Shown in pieces: positions 40,768-52,857 of a stretch of DNA of 64,000 bases. The DNA is from Bryum argenteum (Eukaryota > Streptophyta > Bryopsida > Bryales > Bryaceae): assembly GCA_037043015.1 (NCBI GenBank), contig CM073322.1:19045601-19109600 (forward strand). The letters run 5' to 3'. Each line of letters opens with the position of its first letter. The stretch's first letter is position 1. Below the pieces are notes generated by a model that had not been told where the DNA came from, did not search any database, and saw only the letters and a program-made list of their open reading frames with translations. A program made the translations under genes and the position numbers.

Positions 40768-41261
40768 TCGGTTTGATGGCCCGCCGCCATGACCATTTCT
40801 TACCTTCCATATGTAATCCCCTGCAGCGGCCCTGTCCTCAATTGCTAGCTCATTATTGACCCTCTCCTCCCCGCACACACACTCCTCTCACACATTCGAA
40901 ATCATCAGAATTAGTGTCATATCGATTTCTGAGCGTGCATCCTCAATCGTGCACTTGTACGCGAAGCAACACGAACTCCTGCTTCTCGAGCGCTTGTTTC
41001 TTGAGAGTGCCTCACATACCGCTACTGCTGCGCTAGTTTTCGGAAGATACGTGATGTTGGTTTACTGATCGATCGACGGTTTGACTGATCAGAAATCTTC
41101 CTTTCGTTCTGCTTAGTGTTGTAAATTTGAATTGGTAGCTATCTCGAGTTGAATTTTGCTTGGTGGGAGTCTAATTCTTTCTGATCCAGATTGCCTGTGG
41201 AGGAGTTTAGGTTGACACTCGATCTGGATCGGAGTGTGATTTGAGCTGAATTGGGGCAGCT

Positions 41262-41681
41262 ATGGCGGTGACGAGAGTGCAGCACGTGACACAAGCGGCA
41301 TCGGAGGGTTTGAGTTCGAAATTCGGTGACCTGTGCGACCCACACGACCTTGTTTTGAGCACACGTCCATCGAAGCGAACCATCTCAAAGTTTACAGCGA
41401 AGTCCAGAGCGTCCAGCAAGGCGATTCGGCAGCTGCGCAATCAGGATCGACGATCGTCGGCGATAGACGACGACGGGAAGCTGATGTCGTTCATCCCCCT
41501 GACGACGGAGCCGAGTGCATTGCTAGTACGGCGGAGTTTCGACCTGACGAAACTGAAGATCCCTTTGGCGACAGCCGCGTTACAGTCACCTCGGCCGTCG
41601 AGATATGGGGTGACGAAGAGGCTGCTGAAGCTGTGCTTGGGCTCCCGACCCAACAAGTATTCTCCCCTTCCAGTTTACTGA
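41262..41681 (+). CDS. Small basic protein of unknown family, copy 2
   Basis: Single exon, 139 residues, mirror partner of copy 1 in the inverted duplication. It keeps all three conserved blocks: MAVTRVQHVTQAASEGL and LCDPHDL at the start, KRTISK/KSRASSKA/RQLRNQDRR in the middle, and GVTKRLLKLCLGS with NKYSPLPVY at the end. The variable stretch between about residues 80 and 110 is where the copies differ in length. Roughly 70% of residues match copy 1 by eye, far less than the near-identity of the SPT16 copies beside them, so this gene was not part of the recent homogenisation. No known domain recognised; function unknown. Confidence 0.87.
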   Translation: MAVTRVQHVTQAASEGLSSKFGDLCDPHDLVLSTRPSKRTISKFTAKSRASSKAIRQLRNQDRRSSAIDDDGKLMSFIPLTTEPSALLVRRSFDLTKLKIPLATAALQSPRPSRYGVTKRLLKLCLGSRPNKYSPLPVY

Positions 41682-43350
41682 TCGATCTCGTCTGGCTCAG
41701 GTAGGGCGTGCAGCACTGAAGGTGTTTCAGGTGTATGTAAGTTAGCTTTTTGAGGGACCCGAGAATCAAGGCTTCTCACAGTAATTGTACATAAATTAGC
41801 TTTGATCTGCTGTATTATTCAATTCTCACATTTATTTGGTATAAACACACATTCACTTTTCAGGTCCACGCTTAATTGTATTCTGTCATGTCAGTTTGAT
41901 GAATGTCACTGATGCCATTACTGTGTTCCCGTTTATTACCGAACTTGTAGTGTCAGTCTCCACAACTATGAACCTGATTACGCATTTACCGAGAGATCTT
42001 GCACTTGGGATTTGAATTATATTGCGTAAATGATGTTCGGGCAGGCTGCCGGCGGCTATCACGCACGATGGGTGAGCAAGCCTTTGTGTAAGTTCAGAGA
42101 ATTCTCAATGGCACTGTCACCATGACAGAAAGTCTCGTGTTATGGGTCGAAATGCAGACTGTCTGTGCCGAGTGACCCTGAAAACTTCGGTCACGATAGT
42201 ATTTCTCAGTGAATTGAAATCTTGCCCTATCAATAATTAGATTAGAGGCTCAAAAGAGGCTACATGATGTGAACATGTCACTGTCTTGCTTCGTGCTACC
42301 TCAGCAGAAGAAAGAAAGTCCCTGACGATCACATCAATATCTAAGAAATCCATTTCAATCATGCTCCTGAAGGTGTCCATCGATTGTACATAAGTTTGAA
42401 CCATCAGTTTAGGTAGAGGAAGGGATGCAATCGTTACCAATCCCCCGATTGGCAGGGTCAGTGCAGTCGCATAATTGATGCACTCTAAGAAGTACACCCT
42501 ATCAAGTTAATTACGTTAGTGTTGACGTGAGAATTACATTGTTGGATTGTTTCAAAAGACAATAAATCAATCTTGCTGAGGGAAGTTGAAAGGTGTATTG
42601 AATCGAGTGAGGAAAAGGTGAACTCATGAAAGCTCTTGTCATAATTCTAATGTGCATGAGTTAATGTTGATGTGCATGAGTAAATGTGGTGGGAAGACAT
42701 ACTTGGAAACTCAATGGAAGTAAACATACATGGTATAGGCACACAACAAGTAGAGTAGCTTGTCAAATTTCGTGAAGTGTTTAGGATCAGCCATGGAGTG
42801 AAAAGAGAGGAGTACAAAAGTCCGACATGATTTCCTCAATGAGTTGAAGTCTATAACATGCTACTTCTAAGCTATTGACACTACTAAATAAGAATGGTGG
42901 GGGAGGTCACAATGTCAATTTGGCATATAATGCTAAGTGAAGCGTTCATCTCGGCACTTATTCTACATTGTATGACAACAAATTATACAATGTTGTAAAT
43001 TGAACCTTCAGCATCAATCAATCTGAAATGGATGGTAGAAAAGCTCACAAATTGAGAAACTAGTGTTGATGCTAAAATTAAGGAATCCAAGGTTGACACA
43101 TTTTATGATATAAATAATCTTTTCATTACTTGTTTCATTTAAAAATTAACTGATTAAACATTATTCTCGAACTAAGTATCATTATATAATCATGTAATCA
43201 TGATGTCAAACAAATTGAAGGTATGCTTTCATGAGAAGGTTATTGACTTGCTTCCACGATTAATCCACGTGCTAAATTACGTTAAAGGATGACATGGAGG
43301 TTGAACGACCTCATCGGTCACCTTCCTTGAAAGCCGATTGATACCCGGAC
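41682..43350. other. Intergenic between small gene copies 2 and 3
   Basis: Probably the 3' untranslated end of copy 2, then AT-rich DNA. A minus-strand frame at 42237-42497 is open for 86 codons without a recognised motif and is not called. Confidence 0.4.
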
Positions 43351-43393
43351 ATGGCCAGGTACGGACCTCATATGAAGGCGGAGGGGTCTCATC

Positions 43394-43448
43394 GACCGTT
43401 GCACATACGGGACGTCCTAACGAGAGGACTGTGCAGAAATGACCGTTG
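43394..43448 (+). promoter_or_regulatory. Paired MSA-like sites upstream of small gene copy 3
   Basis: GACCGTTG at 43394-43401 and 43441-43448, about 350 bp before the ATG. The first is embedded in GGAGGGGTCTCATCGACCGTTG-like sequence shared with the other copies. Confidence 0.5.
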
Positions 43449-43794
43449 CCCCTCCCCTTTGTTTACAACCCCCTCCCCTCCTGCACTTTTCTCATTGCAT
43501 CTCTTCCCACCATCATTCCTCTCTACAAATCCCTCCTCCTCTACTCTTGCTCTAGACCCACCATAGCTCAAACCGAAGACTCAAGCTTTCACAGAACATA
43601 CTCAAGACTTCTACTCGAAGCATCAATTCTTGCATAGTCCACCCAATTCTATTCGATTGAAGCAACATTGATTGGATTGCTTCACATGTGTGACAGTGAA
43701 CATACTGCTGCGATCGGTGCTAGTCTTACCGCACAGGGTCCGGAACTGGTTGATTCGTAAGCTTGTTCGATCGGAGTTCTGTGTGTTTTGAGCT

Positions 43795-44184
43795 ATGGCG
43801 GTGACGAGGGTGCAGCATGTGACGCAAGCGGCATCGGAGGGGCTGAACGCGAAATTCAGTGACTTGTGCGACCCACATGACCTATCGAGCGTGCGTGCCT
43901 CGAAGCGGACGATCTCCAAGCAGTCCAGGGCGTCCAGCAAGGCGCATCGGCAGCTGCGCAATCAGGAGAGACGACTGTCGGCGGCAGCGGACGACGACGC
44001 GTTTCTGATGGCATTTCTCCCGGTTAAGACGGAGCCGAGTTTGTTCCGATTACGGCGGAGTATCAGCCTGTCGAGTGTGGGATTGCACTCGTCTGGCAAA
44101 TCGGGCCAGAGAGTGACCAAGAGGCTTCTCAGGTTGTGCATGGGCTCCGGCGCTAACAAGTATACCCCACTTCCAGTGTACTGA
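43795..44184 (+). CDS. Small basic protein of unknown family, copy 3
   Basis: Single exon, 129 residues, a tandem paralogue 2.1 kb downstream of copy 2. It conserves MAVTRVQHVTQAASEGLNAKF, LCDPHDL, SKRTISKQSRASSKA, RQLRNQERR and the ending GQRVTKRLLRLC...NKYTPLPVY, with a shorter middle than copies 1 and 2. The ATG is fixed by alignment of all three starts. The shared upstream module and GC-rich coding sequence suggest all three are expressed in a similar way. No membrane segment, signal peptide or known catalytic motif is visible. A regulatory or chromatin/cell-cycle role would be speculation, resting on the basic middle block and on the promoter sites. Confidence 0.87.
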   Translation: MAVTRVQHVTQAASEGLNAKFSDLCDPHDLSSVRASKRTISKQSRASSKAHRQLRNQERRLSAAADDDAFLMAFLPVKTEPSLFRLRRSISLSSVGLHSSGKSGQRVTKRLLRLCMGSGANKYTPLPVY

Positions 44185-45200
44185 AAATCAGGTTGTTGAA
44201 GAGTCGTTGCCACAGTATCACCAGATTGGTTTACTGATGCTTTGGCGACGAACATGCAATCAAGCGGAATTCAAGTATGGTAGCGAGCCCGATGCAGAAG
44301 CGGATTGTGGCTGCTTCAACACCGTGAAGACCTTCATACGTTGTCGCGGTCAAAGTAGAGAGCTTCATCGCTGCGAGGAAGCTGTACACAAGAGTAGATG
44401 ATCTTCTGCTTCAGTGATTAGTGGCTTAACCGGCAGTACGCATTTTGAGGTCAAGCATAATTTTTTGCTATAGGTTCTCAGTTGATTCACTTACCGAATG
44501 CCGTTTTTAAGCGAGAGTTAAAGCTCTCCGGAGGGGTTCGTGGACAGTCAATGTCCCACATTACAGTTATATATTCATTTGTTTACCGATGTAATTATTA
44601 CTTTCTATTACCAATTCTACTCTTACCACAGATGCATGCTCCTAAGAATAGTCCAAAGTTGCCTACGGTCCATGGTGAGTCAATGTGACACATTTCGTTT
44701 TCGCACTTTCAATTATTACATCTAACATGCCTACATACCGAGTGCCTACCGGCTTTGCAAAAGTGTCCTTCGGTATAGTTCTTACTAACACTATTAAAAC
44801 CACAAGTCTTCCCTCGGTACCTTTTGTGTACATCAATATGATACAAAAATGAATGGAAGCATATGTGTATACAATCGAGGACACTACACATAATAGTGTT
44901 CAAACTGAAAATGCACCCAACCTTGTAGCGTAAAAGCGATGTTTCCGTTTACAGCGTTTACGACGATGAGAATCGAAGGTGAAAAAAACAGTACAATGAT
45001 TTTATTCCACGAGAGGCCCTGGAACATGAAGAGTTCTTACAAGAGAGCTTTGCGAAACAAAAGCCAAGATGATACTACCGAAAGTGAACTATAGATTCTG
45101 TTTAATATACTAAACCCCAAAACGAAGCACATTCTTACGATAGCCTCACTCTTTACATAAACATGTCTTACATCCGATTCCACAGAATTGGTGATGGTGT
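44185..45200. other. Interval between small gene copy 3 and the GST
   Basis: 3' untranslated sequence of both genes. No extra coding region supported. Confidence 0.45.
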
Positions 45201-46286
45201 TCAGGAGAAGGGGCACACGGTCATGCCTTTAGCGGTCTTGGGACGCTCCAAGCAGCGATTCATCCAGGCCATGGTGAGCGGGAAGTTTTTCAGTCCCAGA
45301 TGCTCAGCGGCAGCGTAACCCTTGTCTAGGCATCGGACCCAGGGGAAGATGGCCATGTCGGCAATGGAGTACCCATCGTCGATGAGGAAATCGCGCCCCT
45401 CCAGCCGCTTCTCTACCACTCCCAACAACCGCTTTGCTTCGTTGCTGTATCGCTCCACTGGATATGGGTGCTGACACTTCTCCTTCGCGTACTTGAAGAA
45501 ATGCCCGAACTGCCACATGCCCAACCCACAGACGCTGATTAAAAGCATGCTCCAATGAGTCATATACACTCAGACCTAATCAAGGTGACAATTGATTCAC
45601 ATAACTGCGCTCTCGATACACATTTTGCAGTGATTTTGCTAGACCTCGGTAGCATACCTGGCCAAACATGGGTCCGACGCCACCCATCTGGAAAAACACC
45701 CACTGGATGGTTTCCCATTTCAAACGGGGATCATGAGATAAGAATTTGCCCGTCTTCTCGGCAAGGTAGAGCAAAATTGCACCGCTCTCCATCACGTTGA
45801 TCGGCTTCCCATCTGTCACATCAGCATCCGGAGCATATAGAGAAATAAGCAATCGGAGCAAACAGAGAAACAAGCAATCAAAGCAAACAGAGTTATAAGC
45901 AATCCAACCAAACAGAGAAACAAGCAATCGGAGCAAACATAGGAATAAGCAAGGAGGGATGAGAAGATTGCAAGCTGACCTGGGCCATTGGGATCAACAA
46001 TGGCAGGAATCTTGGAATTCGGATTAATAGCAATGAACTCAGGCGTAAACTGATCATTCTTCATTATGTTGATCGTGTGTGCATCATACGCCAAATCCAT
46101 CTCCTCTAGAGCCACACTCACCTGCGCAGCAAATCACGTAACAAAACTTTAACTCCACAAGAAATGCGGTAATTAGCTACATTCTAAGCAGCGACTTACG
46201 AGATACTAGATTTCAAGCATCCTAGAAATCTTCACCTTCTGCCCATTAGGCGTGGCCAAGCTGTAAAGCTGAATCTTCTCCCCCAT
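45201..46286 (-). CDS. Ure2p-like glutathione S-transferase
   Basis: Four minus-strand exons, 46236-46286, 45980-46121, 45658-45812 and 45201-45509, join in phase to 218 residues. The thioredoxin-like half has IQLYSLATPNGQKV, ALEEMDLAYDAH, INPNSKIPAIVDPNGP and the glutathione-contact ESGAILLYLAEKTGKF; the helical half has QMGGVGPMFGQFGHFFKYA, ERYSNEAKRLLGVVEKRLEGRDFLIDDGYSIADMA in consecutive blocks, and PWVR. This arrangement belongs to the Ure2p/YghU GST class, common in bacteria and fungi and known in mosses, and usually active as a glutathione-disulphide reductase or peroxidase in the cytosol. The asparagine of TPNG is the likely glutathione-activating residue. Exon 1 is only 17 codons and was found by extending the fold start. 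No frame breaks. Confidence 0.92.
45838..45955. repeat. 25-bp minisatellite within a GST intron
   Basis: About four and a half units of AGAGAAACAAGCAATCGGAG plus CAAAC lie entirely inside the second intron (45813-45979) and so do not alter the protein. Confidence 0.9.
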
Positions 46287-47036
46287 CGCACCGAACAAAA
46301 AGCGAGACGCTGGCGATAAAAAAACCTGACCTTCCACATTCGAGCCCACCAACAGTAAGAAAACGCGATGGAACAAATCAAGCAGGCGCAACAATACTGA
46401 TCCTTAAAACCTCCGAAATCCCTCAATCGCGAGTACCTAGCAATGGAGCTAAAACATCCGTAATTCCTCAATTCCTCAAGAGTGCCTGGCAATCGAGCAC
46501 AACATGCAGTAACCCTCGAAATTGTCTACTTACTTGCGAAAGAATGCGAATTCTTCGACAGAAGCTAGTGGTGCTTGCTCATGTACTGAAATTGAAGTAC
46601 GGAGTAAAGACCAACACGTTTATAAGCATGGATTGGAAAGGTGATACATTGTAGCAAGAATCAAAATTTGGAGCACAAAGGGAAGTAGATCGAATACCGC
46701 ACAGCCGAGAAGCTTCAGATGGGCTTTCCCCTAGTCAGTTGGATGACATGTGGATGAATGAAGTATGGATAGATGACGTATGGATGGATGGGGGATGAAC
46801 AGTTTAAAAGTGTCTTGCTGCATGGTGGGCACCTCGGAAAATCCGTCGTTTCCGTGGAAAGGAGTGTATGGAGCATTCTAGAGCAGTTTCTTATGATATT
46901 TCATGTATTTTGTAGAACCAGAATGTTCCATTCTCCAGGAGCAGTTTAATTACGTAGGTTCCACAGTCAGTTCCTTGGGTACCTTATAGTTTGGGCCCAA
47001 CTATATAGCCTCGGATGGAACTTCCTGAAACATGTA
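46287..47036. other. Upstream of the GST gene
   Basis: 5' leader/promoter region. A short purine-rich repeat of ATGGATGGATG type lies at 46740-46800. Confidence 0.4.
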
Positions 47037-47388
47037 TTTCGTTTTAATGGGAATTTTCAAATTATCAATTCAATGTCAGTTGAGCTTGAGTTGAGCTAAA
47101 TGTACCCACAGATTGGGTCTTTCACTGAAACTGAACAAGACAACCAATTGTCGATGTTTTCGAATGATCATATCTTACTCAAATTCTGACCTCTACACAC
47201 AAGAACACCTCATATGCCCAATCTAGATAGAATTTGAGTAAAATATGACCATTCGAAAATGCCGACGATTGGTTGTCTTGTTCAGTTTCAGTGAAAGACC
47301 CAATTGTGGGTATACTTAGCTTGACTCAAGCTAAACTGTATTTTCCCAAAATCGTTGAATGTTCCCATTATAATGAAATAAGTGTACT
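47037..47388. mobile_element. Foldback MITE, intact copy
   Basis: About 350 bp with arms of roughly 150 bp: GGGTCTTTCACTGAAACTGA pairs with TCAGTTTCAGTGAAAGACCC, and the outer ends share TAATGGGAA. Same family as the split element around the copia insertion at 0.1-4.3 kb. Confidence 0.88.
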
Positions 47389-47779
47389 GTTATTCAAAGT
47401 ATAATCTAGTTTTTTGTATATTTGGATGATGGTACCTGGGGTGGAATATCTGAGTGGTTTTAATGCTGACCATTTTTTGTCTCAGAAAATGTTCACATTC
47501 TTGTTTACAATAGTAAACTCAAGGCAACGTATCATTATTTTTGAATTGAAATCAAAAGGACGAGTTTGTTAAACTTGGACTTTTGACATTCTCTTGTGGA
47601 TAAGGATAATATTAAGTACTCACAACGTTTCACATGAGAGGGAGGAGCATCTAGCTAGCTCTTTCCTCTTTGTAAATGGACAACTTTTCACGAAGTACAT
47701 CAAAAAGGCTCCTTTCTCCCTCTTCTCATATCTACACAAGAGAGCCCTTATAAATTGTTTGTGGACTTTGAAGAATCCC

Positions 47780-48478
47780 TAAGACTACATTTAGCAACCC
47801 AATATTCAAATATCAAGATATTTGAATATCATGATATTTCAAATTTCGTGTTGCGTTTGGAGAGCGCCACAGTAATTTTTATTATATAAGGTAGATAGTT
47901 TGTTTTGTTTGTTTGTGACGATATGATCTTAGGGACTATTGTTTGCCTCTAATTGCATGAGGTGTCGTTGGAAGTGGGTATCTATGTAGGGGTGCTCGCA
48001 ACGATCGGATCGCCCTTTGGTCTCACAAATCTTGAGATATTGAATTTTAAAGTATTTAGGGTTTCAAGAATTACTAAGAATTACAAAAAACAACTTAATT
48101 TCAGACAAAGCAGAAAAACAAGAGAAACCCAAAATCATGTCGCCGGGGACCTGCATGGTCAGTATATTTATGTGCGCGTGGCGACGTTGCGGGGGCATAC
48201 TAATATGAGAATAAGAATGGAAAAGTGGGTGAGATTGGAATAGTGAATAAAAATGGCTCTGTTTTACAGCAAGTTTTGAGTGTTAAAAAATATCTAGGTC
48301 AGACTTGAATATTTTTCTTCTTATAAAAATATCACATTATTCCAATATTGCCATATTTAATACTAAAATGTTGGTTGGTTGCCAAAGGTGCTGTGACCGG
48401 TGAATAGTGATATTTGAATTATCCCAATATTGGGTGAAATATCCTCATATTTGAGTGGTTGCTGGTTAAAGCCTAAGA
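47780..48478. mobile_element. Candidate TIR element
   Basis: Left TTTAGCAACCCAATATT and right AATATTGGGTGAAATATCC...GGTTGCTGGTTAAA are imperfect inverted ends, similar to 31345-31768. Borders approximate; no coding capacity. Confidence 0.4.
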
Positions 48479-48713
48479 CGAGGTGTAGAAATTTGATGTT
48501 TGAATAAGAACACATGTAGATTATAGAAACAAATAAGAATGGATTGCATTCAACATCAAATATTGCTATTAAGAAGAAAAATAGTTTGTCCCATAGTTCA
48601 CCCCCCTACACGTCCTTGATGTCAAAATTTGACGTTTTGAAGAAAAGGCTAAAACTTTGAAGAACCACAAATTCTTTGTTTGTTGAATCGCACTCTAGAA
48701 AGAGACAATAGTA

Positions 48714-48889
48714 CTCCCTCCGTCTCAGATTTGCTATCAATGGTTGGATATTTTTAATGGTGTAGATTACTCATTAATATAGTTGAATATGGTTTGGATG
48801 GTCTGGGATATTCAATAATACCAAATCTTAATATTATTCTGAGACCAACTTCTCAAGCATATCAAGGTATTTTTCTGAGACCGAGGGAG
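48714..48889. mobile_element. Stowaway MITE
   Basis: 176 bp with 16-bp inverted ends, CTCCCTCCGTCTCAGA and TCTGAGACCGAGGGAG (one mismatch), and a TA target duplication at 48712-48713 and 48890-48891. The CTCCCTCCGT start is the hallmark of Tc1/mariner-derived Stowaway elements. Confidence 0.95.
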
Positions 48890-49194
48890 TAATACCCTAA
48901 CCAAGCCATGAAGAGACAATGATGCAAAGAGTCACAACTGTTGGCCATGTAGCTTGCTGCTTTGAAATGCGGGGCTAACCATGGTTGCAACAAACCCTGG
49001 GCCCTGGTGCCCCAGGGTTTCCGCCCTCCTGCCGATCAACCTCACACCTGCCTCGTCCTCCATTCTACCCGCTGTTCAAACAAATCAAACAGAAAATGAA
49101 TCAAATCATCCACTAGCCACACACCTCAGTGCTCAAAACTCACCCCAGAAATCGCTCACATTCTAAAACAGATTCAACGCTGCAGTACATTGAT

Positions 49195-49206
49195 GTATAT
49201 ATATAC
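49195..49206 (+). promoter_or_regulatory. TATA-like sequence
   Basis: GTATATATATAC about 210 bp before the start codon of the Cys/Gly-rich gene. Position suits a promoter with a moderate leader, but a simple AT repeat is the alternative. Confidence 0.35.
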
Positions 49207-49414
49207 TTGCTAGACTCATCAGACATCTCATCGCATGCATGTCAGAACACCAAGATCCTGAAGTTGGGGTACCTCAGAGCAGTAGATCATTCTGAGGTTT
49301 CGGTCGCGAGACTGAAACTGCAACATGGGGTCGATTTCATGCACATTCAAGCTAGAAGCCCCCCGGGGAGTATAGAGAAGACGGAGAGTTATCAATTCTG
49401 TAAGTTACCGATCG

Positions 49415-50507
49415 ATGTCAAATACCAACATATGCGAGCAATGCAAAGCGCACGGTGCTCCGCCGAAGTCCCAGCGCGAGAGCCCCTGCGGAAGCTCCGC
49501 CAGGTTAGAAAATCCACTCCCATTGCACAAAGATGCTTGTGCTCAAAAGCAGAAAGATTGATCACATGCAGGGTAGGATGATTAACATTCGCATGTTAGC
49601 ATTGTATCTTTGCATTGTGCCTGATGCTGAAGAGTCTGTTACAGAGCGACCCCGCGGGGATGTCCATTGAATGGGACGAATCCAAACAAGCCAGTGTACG
49701 TGCGCATGGACCCGTCAGAGAAGACGTGCATTGTGGTGGGCAAGAACGACGGCGGCTGCGGCGGCAACTCGATTCAGCTGCACTTGCCGTCATCGCCGTC
49801 GCCCAAGTGTGGCCCCAGCAAGATGAAGCTCAAGTGTGGCGACGGAGGAGGCAGCGGCGGTGGCGGCGGCAGTTGCATCGAGATCGTAGGCAACAGCATC
49901 ATCAAGTCGGCCAATGGCGGTTTGCAGATTCTTCCGTGCAAAGGCAAAGGCGGAGGCAAGGGCATGCAGATCTGCATGGGCAAAAGCGGATGCCCAATTT
50001 TGCAATTGGGAGCCGGACCTGCTCGCAATTGTGGCAGCAGCTCCGGGTGAGTGAATGATCTTGTGAGTGTACTCTTTGTATCAACCTTGAATGGTTGCAT
50101 CCTTCTCCTTTTCATATCTGACATGGTGCTCCCACCCATCTCGGTTTCAGTGCTAAGTATCTCCACACCTGTTTTCTCATACATTACTCTGTTTTGTGAT
50201 GCTTTCTCAGTGGTTTACAAGTGGGAGGAGGAACAGTTCAAGTATGTCCTAGCTCAAATGGACAAGTCAAGGTAAGATATTGAACATTACTGTAATTCAA
50301 TTTCAGAGACAGGAGAGTTAATTTATCAACATACGTGAACGATAAAAGCATTTGTTTCGATATACCAATAGTAAAAGAGTAGCTACTTACACAACGAGAT
50401 GTCTGTTTTGATTGTTGTAGGTAAACTTTGGTAAGGGAAAATGTGGTGGTGGTCCTTCAATCATATGCGGACCAGGTAGTTCAAATGTGGAAATCAATCT
50501 TGGGTAA
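49415..50507 (+). CDS. Cys/Gly-rich protein of unknown function, four exons
   Basis: Exons 49415-49503, 49645-50046, 50211-50271 and 50421-50507 join in phase to about 212 residues. The start MSNTNICEQCKAHGAPPKS follows an in-frame TAG and is the first Met. The protein has a CEQC pair, a PVYVRMDPSEKTCIVVGK segment, a (G)n stretch, then repeated modules of the type Gly-rich loop + hydrophobic strand + Cys (SCIEIVGN, LQILPCKG, MQICMGKSGC, VQVCPSSNG, PSIICGPGSS, VEINLG). The alternating strand/Cys pattern suggests a small beta-rich, metal-binding or disulphide-bonded protein; that is inference. No signal peptide or membrane helix. I do not recognise the family. The exon chain is supported by four consistent phases and unbroken composition across every junction. 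Confidence 0.75.
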
Positions 50508-52229
50508 TTGATGCACACTCTAAGCTTATTTTTTCCTCAGTGGTTGCATATTACACTTACTCTAGAATCCAATTTGCAATCTTTATCCCATAACTTCATG
50601 AAAATTGTCCTACATTTAACGACGAAACTGAACGTAAGGAATGAGTCCATCACAAGTACACAGACTTATTACAATGCTTCATCAATAAGAAAAATAATTC
50701 CTGACTCCTAATATCCTAGGATCCATTCTTTTGTTATTAAAACACACTGTTTGCATGTGGATGAGATAATTCAAAACACTCGATTTTAACTCTATTATCA
50801 AATTTATGTTTCGTTAAAGGCGGTGAGAGTATGATATGCAAATCAACAATCTGATGTTTTAGTAAGCTGGTGAGAGTATGATATGCACATCACAGGTTAT
50901 AGAATGAGTTTAAATGATATGAAGTGATGATTTTGACTGTGAAGACAATATGAAACTAAGAGAATGTGAGGCTAATAGAGATTTGACATTCCTCAGTTGA
51001 CATGTTGCCAGACCGTCGAAGCGGAAACTGGACATGAATCACTGCAAGCCGACAATTGCGTTCATGATCCACAAGAGGTAACTAACTAAGGTCCTCCTTC
51101 ACGATTCGCCATTCTTTGATGTGAACATCCATAAGAGCAAACTTACTGCAACAAAGCTAACAAAGAGTTGAATGGGTGGCTGCAGACTGGTAGAGCTCGA
51201 GACTGAACTGAGAATGGCTGAATGTGCGTTCAGCGATATGCACCCTGCTTACAACAATTGCTGACAGAGACGACCTTACACACACGCATCAAGCGCTCAA
51301 ATGTCTTTGTAGAATGACGCATGCTCAGTCTCCGTGCTCAGGTTCATTTGCAGCAGACAGTCGAAATTTTTGCGCTCTGGCTACTTAGAACTTCACATTT
51401 TTATTGAGTTCATTCTTGAAACGGCGTCACATTCCCTTCTACTTTCAGGTCTCCTCAAGCTCTTAATATTCAGAGCTGCAGGAAACGGGAGGCCATGTGA
51501 GATGTAGCTTTCACGTCTTTAAACTCAAGCCAGATTTTCCGATGTACAAGGTCCATTCTTTAATCCACCAGCTCTACATAGTATCCTACACCTGATCCTA
51601 TGGTAGCAGAGGGGTTGAGGTGTCATTGCGGGTACAATAACAGAGCAAGAATTTCAGCTGGTCACAAGAGTCTTCAAGTACAAGAAGAGATTTTTAGGTG
51701 CGAAATTGACCTTGCAACTTCTAATTGGTTCATTCTTCGTACATGGAGGCACCTACCCGATGGAGTAGTCACCAATTTTGGCAGCAGCATTGACGCTAGT
51801 TGGATCGCTTTGCCACATTCTTCAATATTTCGCAACCCAAAAAGCAGTAGCGCTGTAAACTTTGCTTCCTCGATCGATCGGGTTCCACGATATGATTCAA
51901 CATGCTTTTTCTCCGCCACGATCAATCAACTCCCCTTCTCACAAGCCGATCGGTAATGGTAGGTATGATCTGAAGCTAAATCTCTAGTCTGGAAGTGACG
52001 ATTCGGAGCAGAAATCCCAACGTGAACTCGTCGGTCTCAAGAGGAGTTGCCTACGGTCAATGACTGAAAAGTTGATATCGAAAGAAAGAAGAATAAGGTG
52101 AACGCATCCACTTCCAACTAGGCTGAAGCTGGTAAATTCCTTTTTGGGTTAGTAAACGTAGACCCCGGGTAACAACTTTGGATGAGAGGGAGCTCTAGTG
52201 AATCTTCTAACCATCTAGGGTGAAGCATA
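50508..52229. other. Intergenic
   Basis: A 3' untranslated end, then no supported gene. The phrase GGTGAGAGTATGATATGCA is repeated at about 50821 and 50869. Opposed open frames at 51600-51956 show no motif. Confidence 0.45.
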
Positions 52230-52857
52230 CACTAGTAGAAACTGGGCTTTGACTACACTAAATGAGTACAAGAGATTTGGTGTACTCATGTGGTATAGTG
52301 AGATTATTATTCTAATTGGTGGTTTAGTGTATTGAGTAAATGAGGTCCTTAGTTGAGTACGAAAAAGGGGTCTTAATTGAGCACGAGGCTCTATGTTTTA
52401 TGATGTTCTCTCTTTATTAACAACATGCGCATGTGCCTATTAGTGGGCATATGATTCATCATCCATCCATACATGAGGCTCTTTGTTAAATAGTATTTTC
52501 TTTTCATTCATAGCATGTGCTCCTGTCAGTATGCAAATGGTTCTTTGTCCATCCTTGAGGCTATCTAGTGCCGCCCTCGAGGGTAGGGTTCCTATCCCTG
52601 CCCCTGCAAGTTGCCGCAATATTGCTATGTGCCTTAGAGGATGGTGAAGTTCTCTTGAAAAGGTGCTCGCAAGGCGCTTCTCAAACTGCCTCCACGTGTT
52701 CTTTTGCAGACACCTAAACACTTAAACTGTCTGCATTAACTGAGCCCTAAGGCGTTTCATACCAGGTATACTCACTAGTACACGGTCATATACTAAGCAC
52801 CCCGCTTCTACTTGGGTGTATAAATCCTCCTGCTTTCAAACCACTTTTCTAGTAGTG
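52230..52857. mobile_element. Non-autonomous CACTA-type element
   Basis: 628 bp starting CACTAGTAGAAA and ending TTTTCTAGTAGTG, the inverted ends typical of plant CACTA (En/Spm) elements. No transposase. The expected 3-bp target duplication is not clear. Confidence 0.75.

Noticed and set aside
42237..42497. 86-codon minus-strand frame between small gene copies
   Set aside because: No motif and no conserved partner. It could be a decayed exon but cannot be supported.
51600..51956. 118-codon plus-strand frame and overlapping minus-strand frame
   Set aside because: Neither shows a domain or plausible splice partners.
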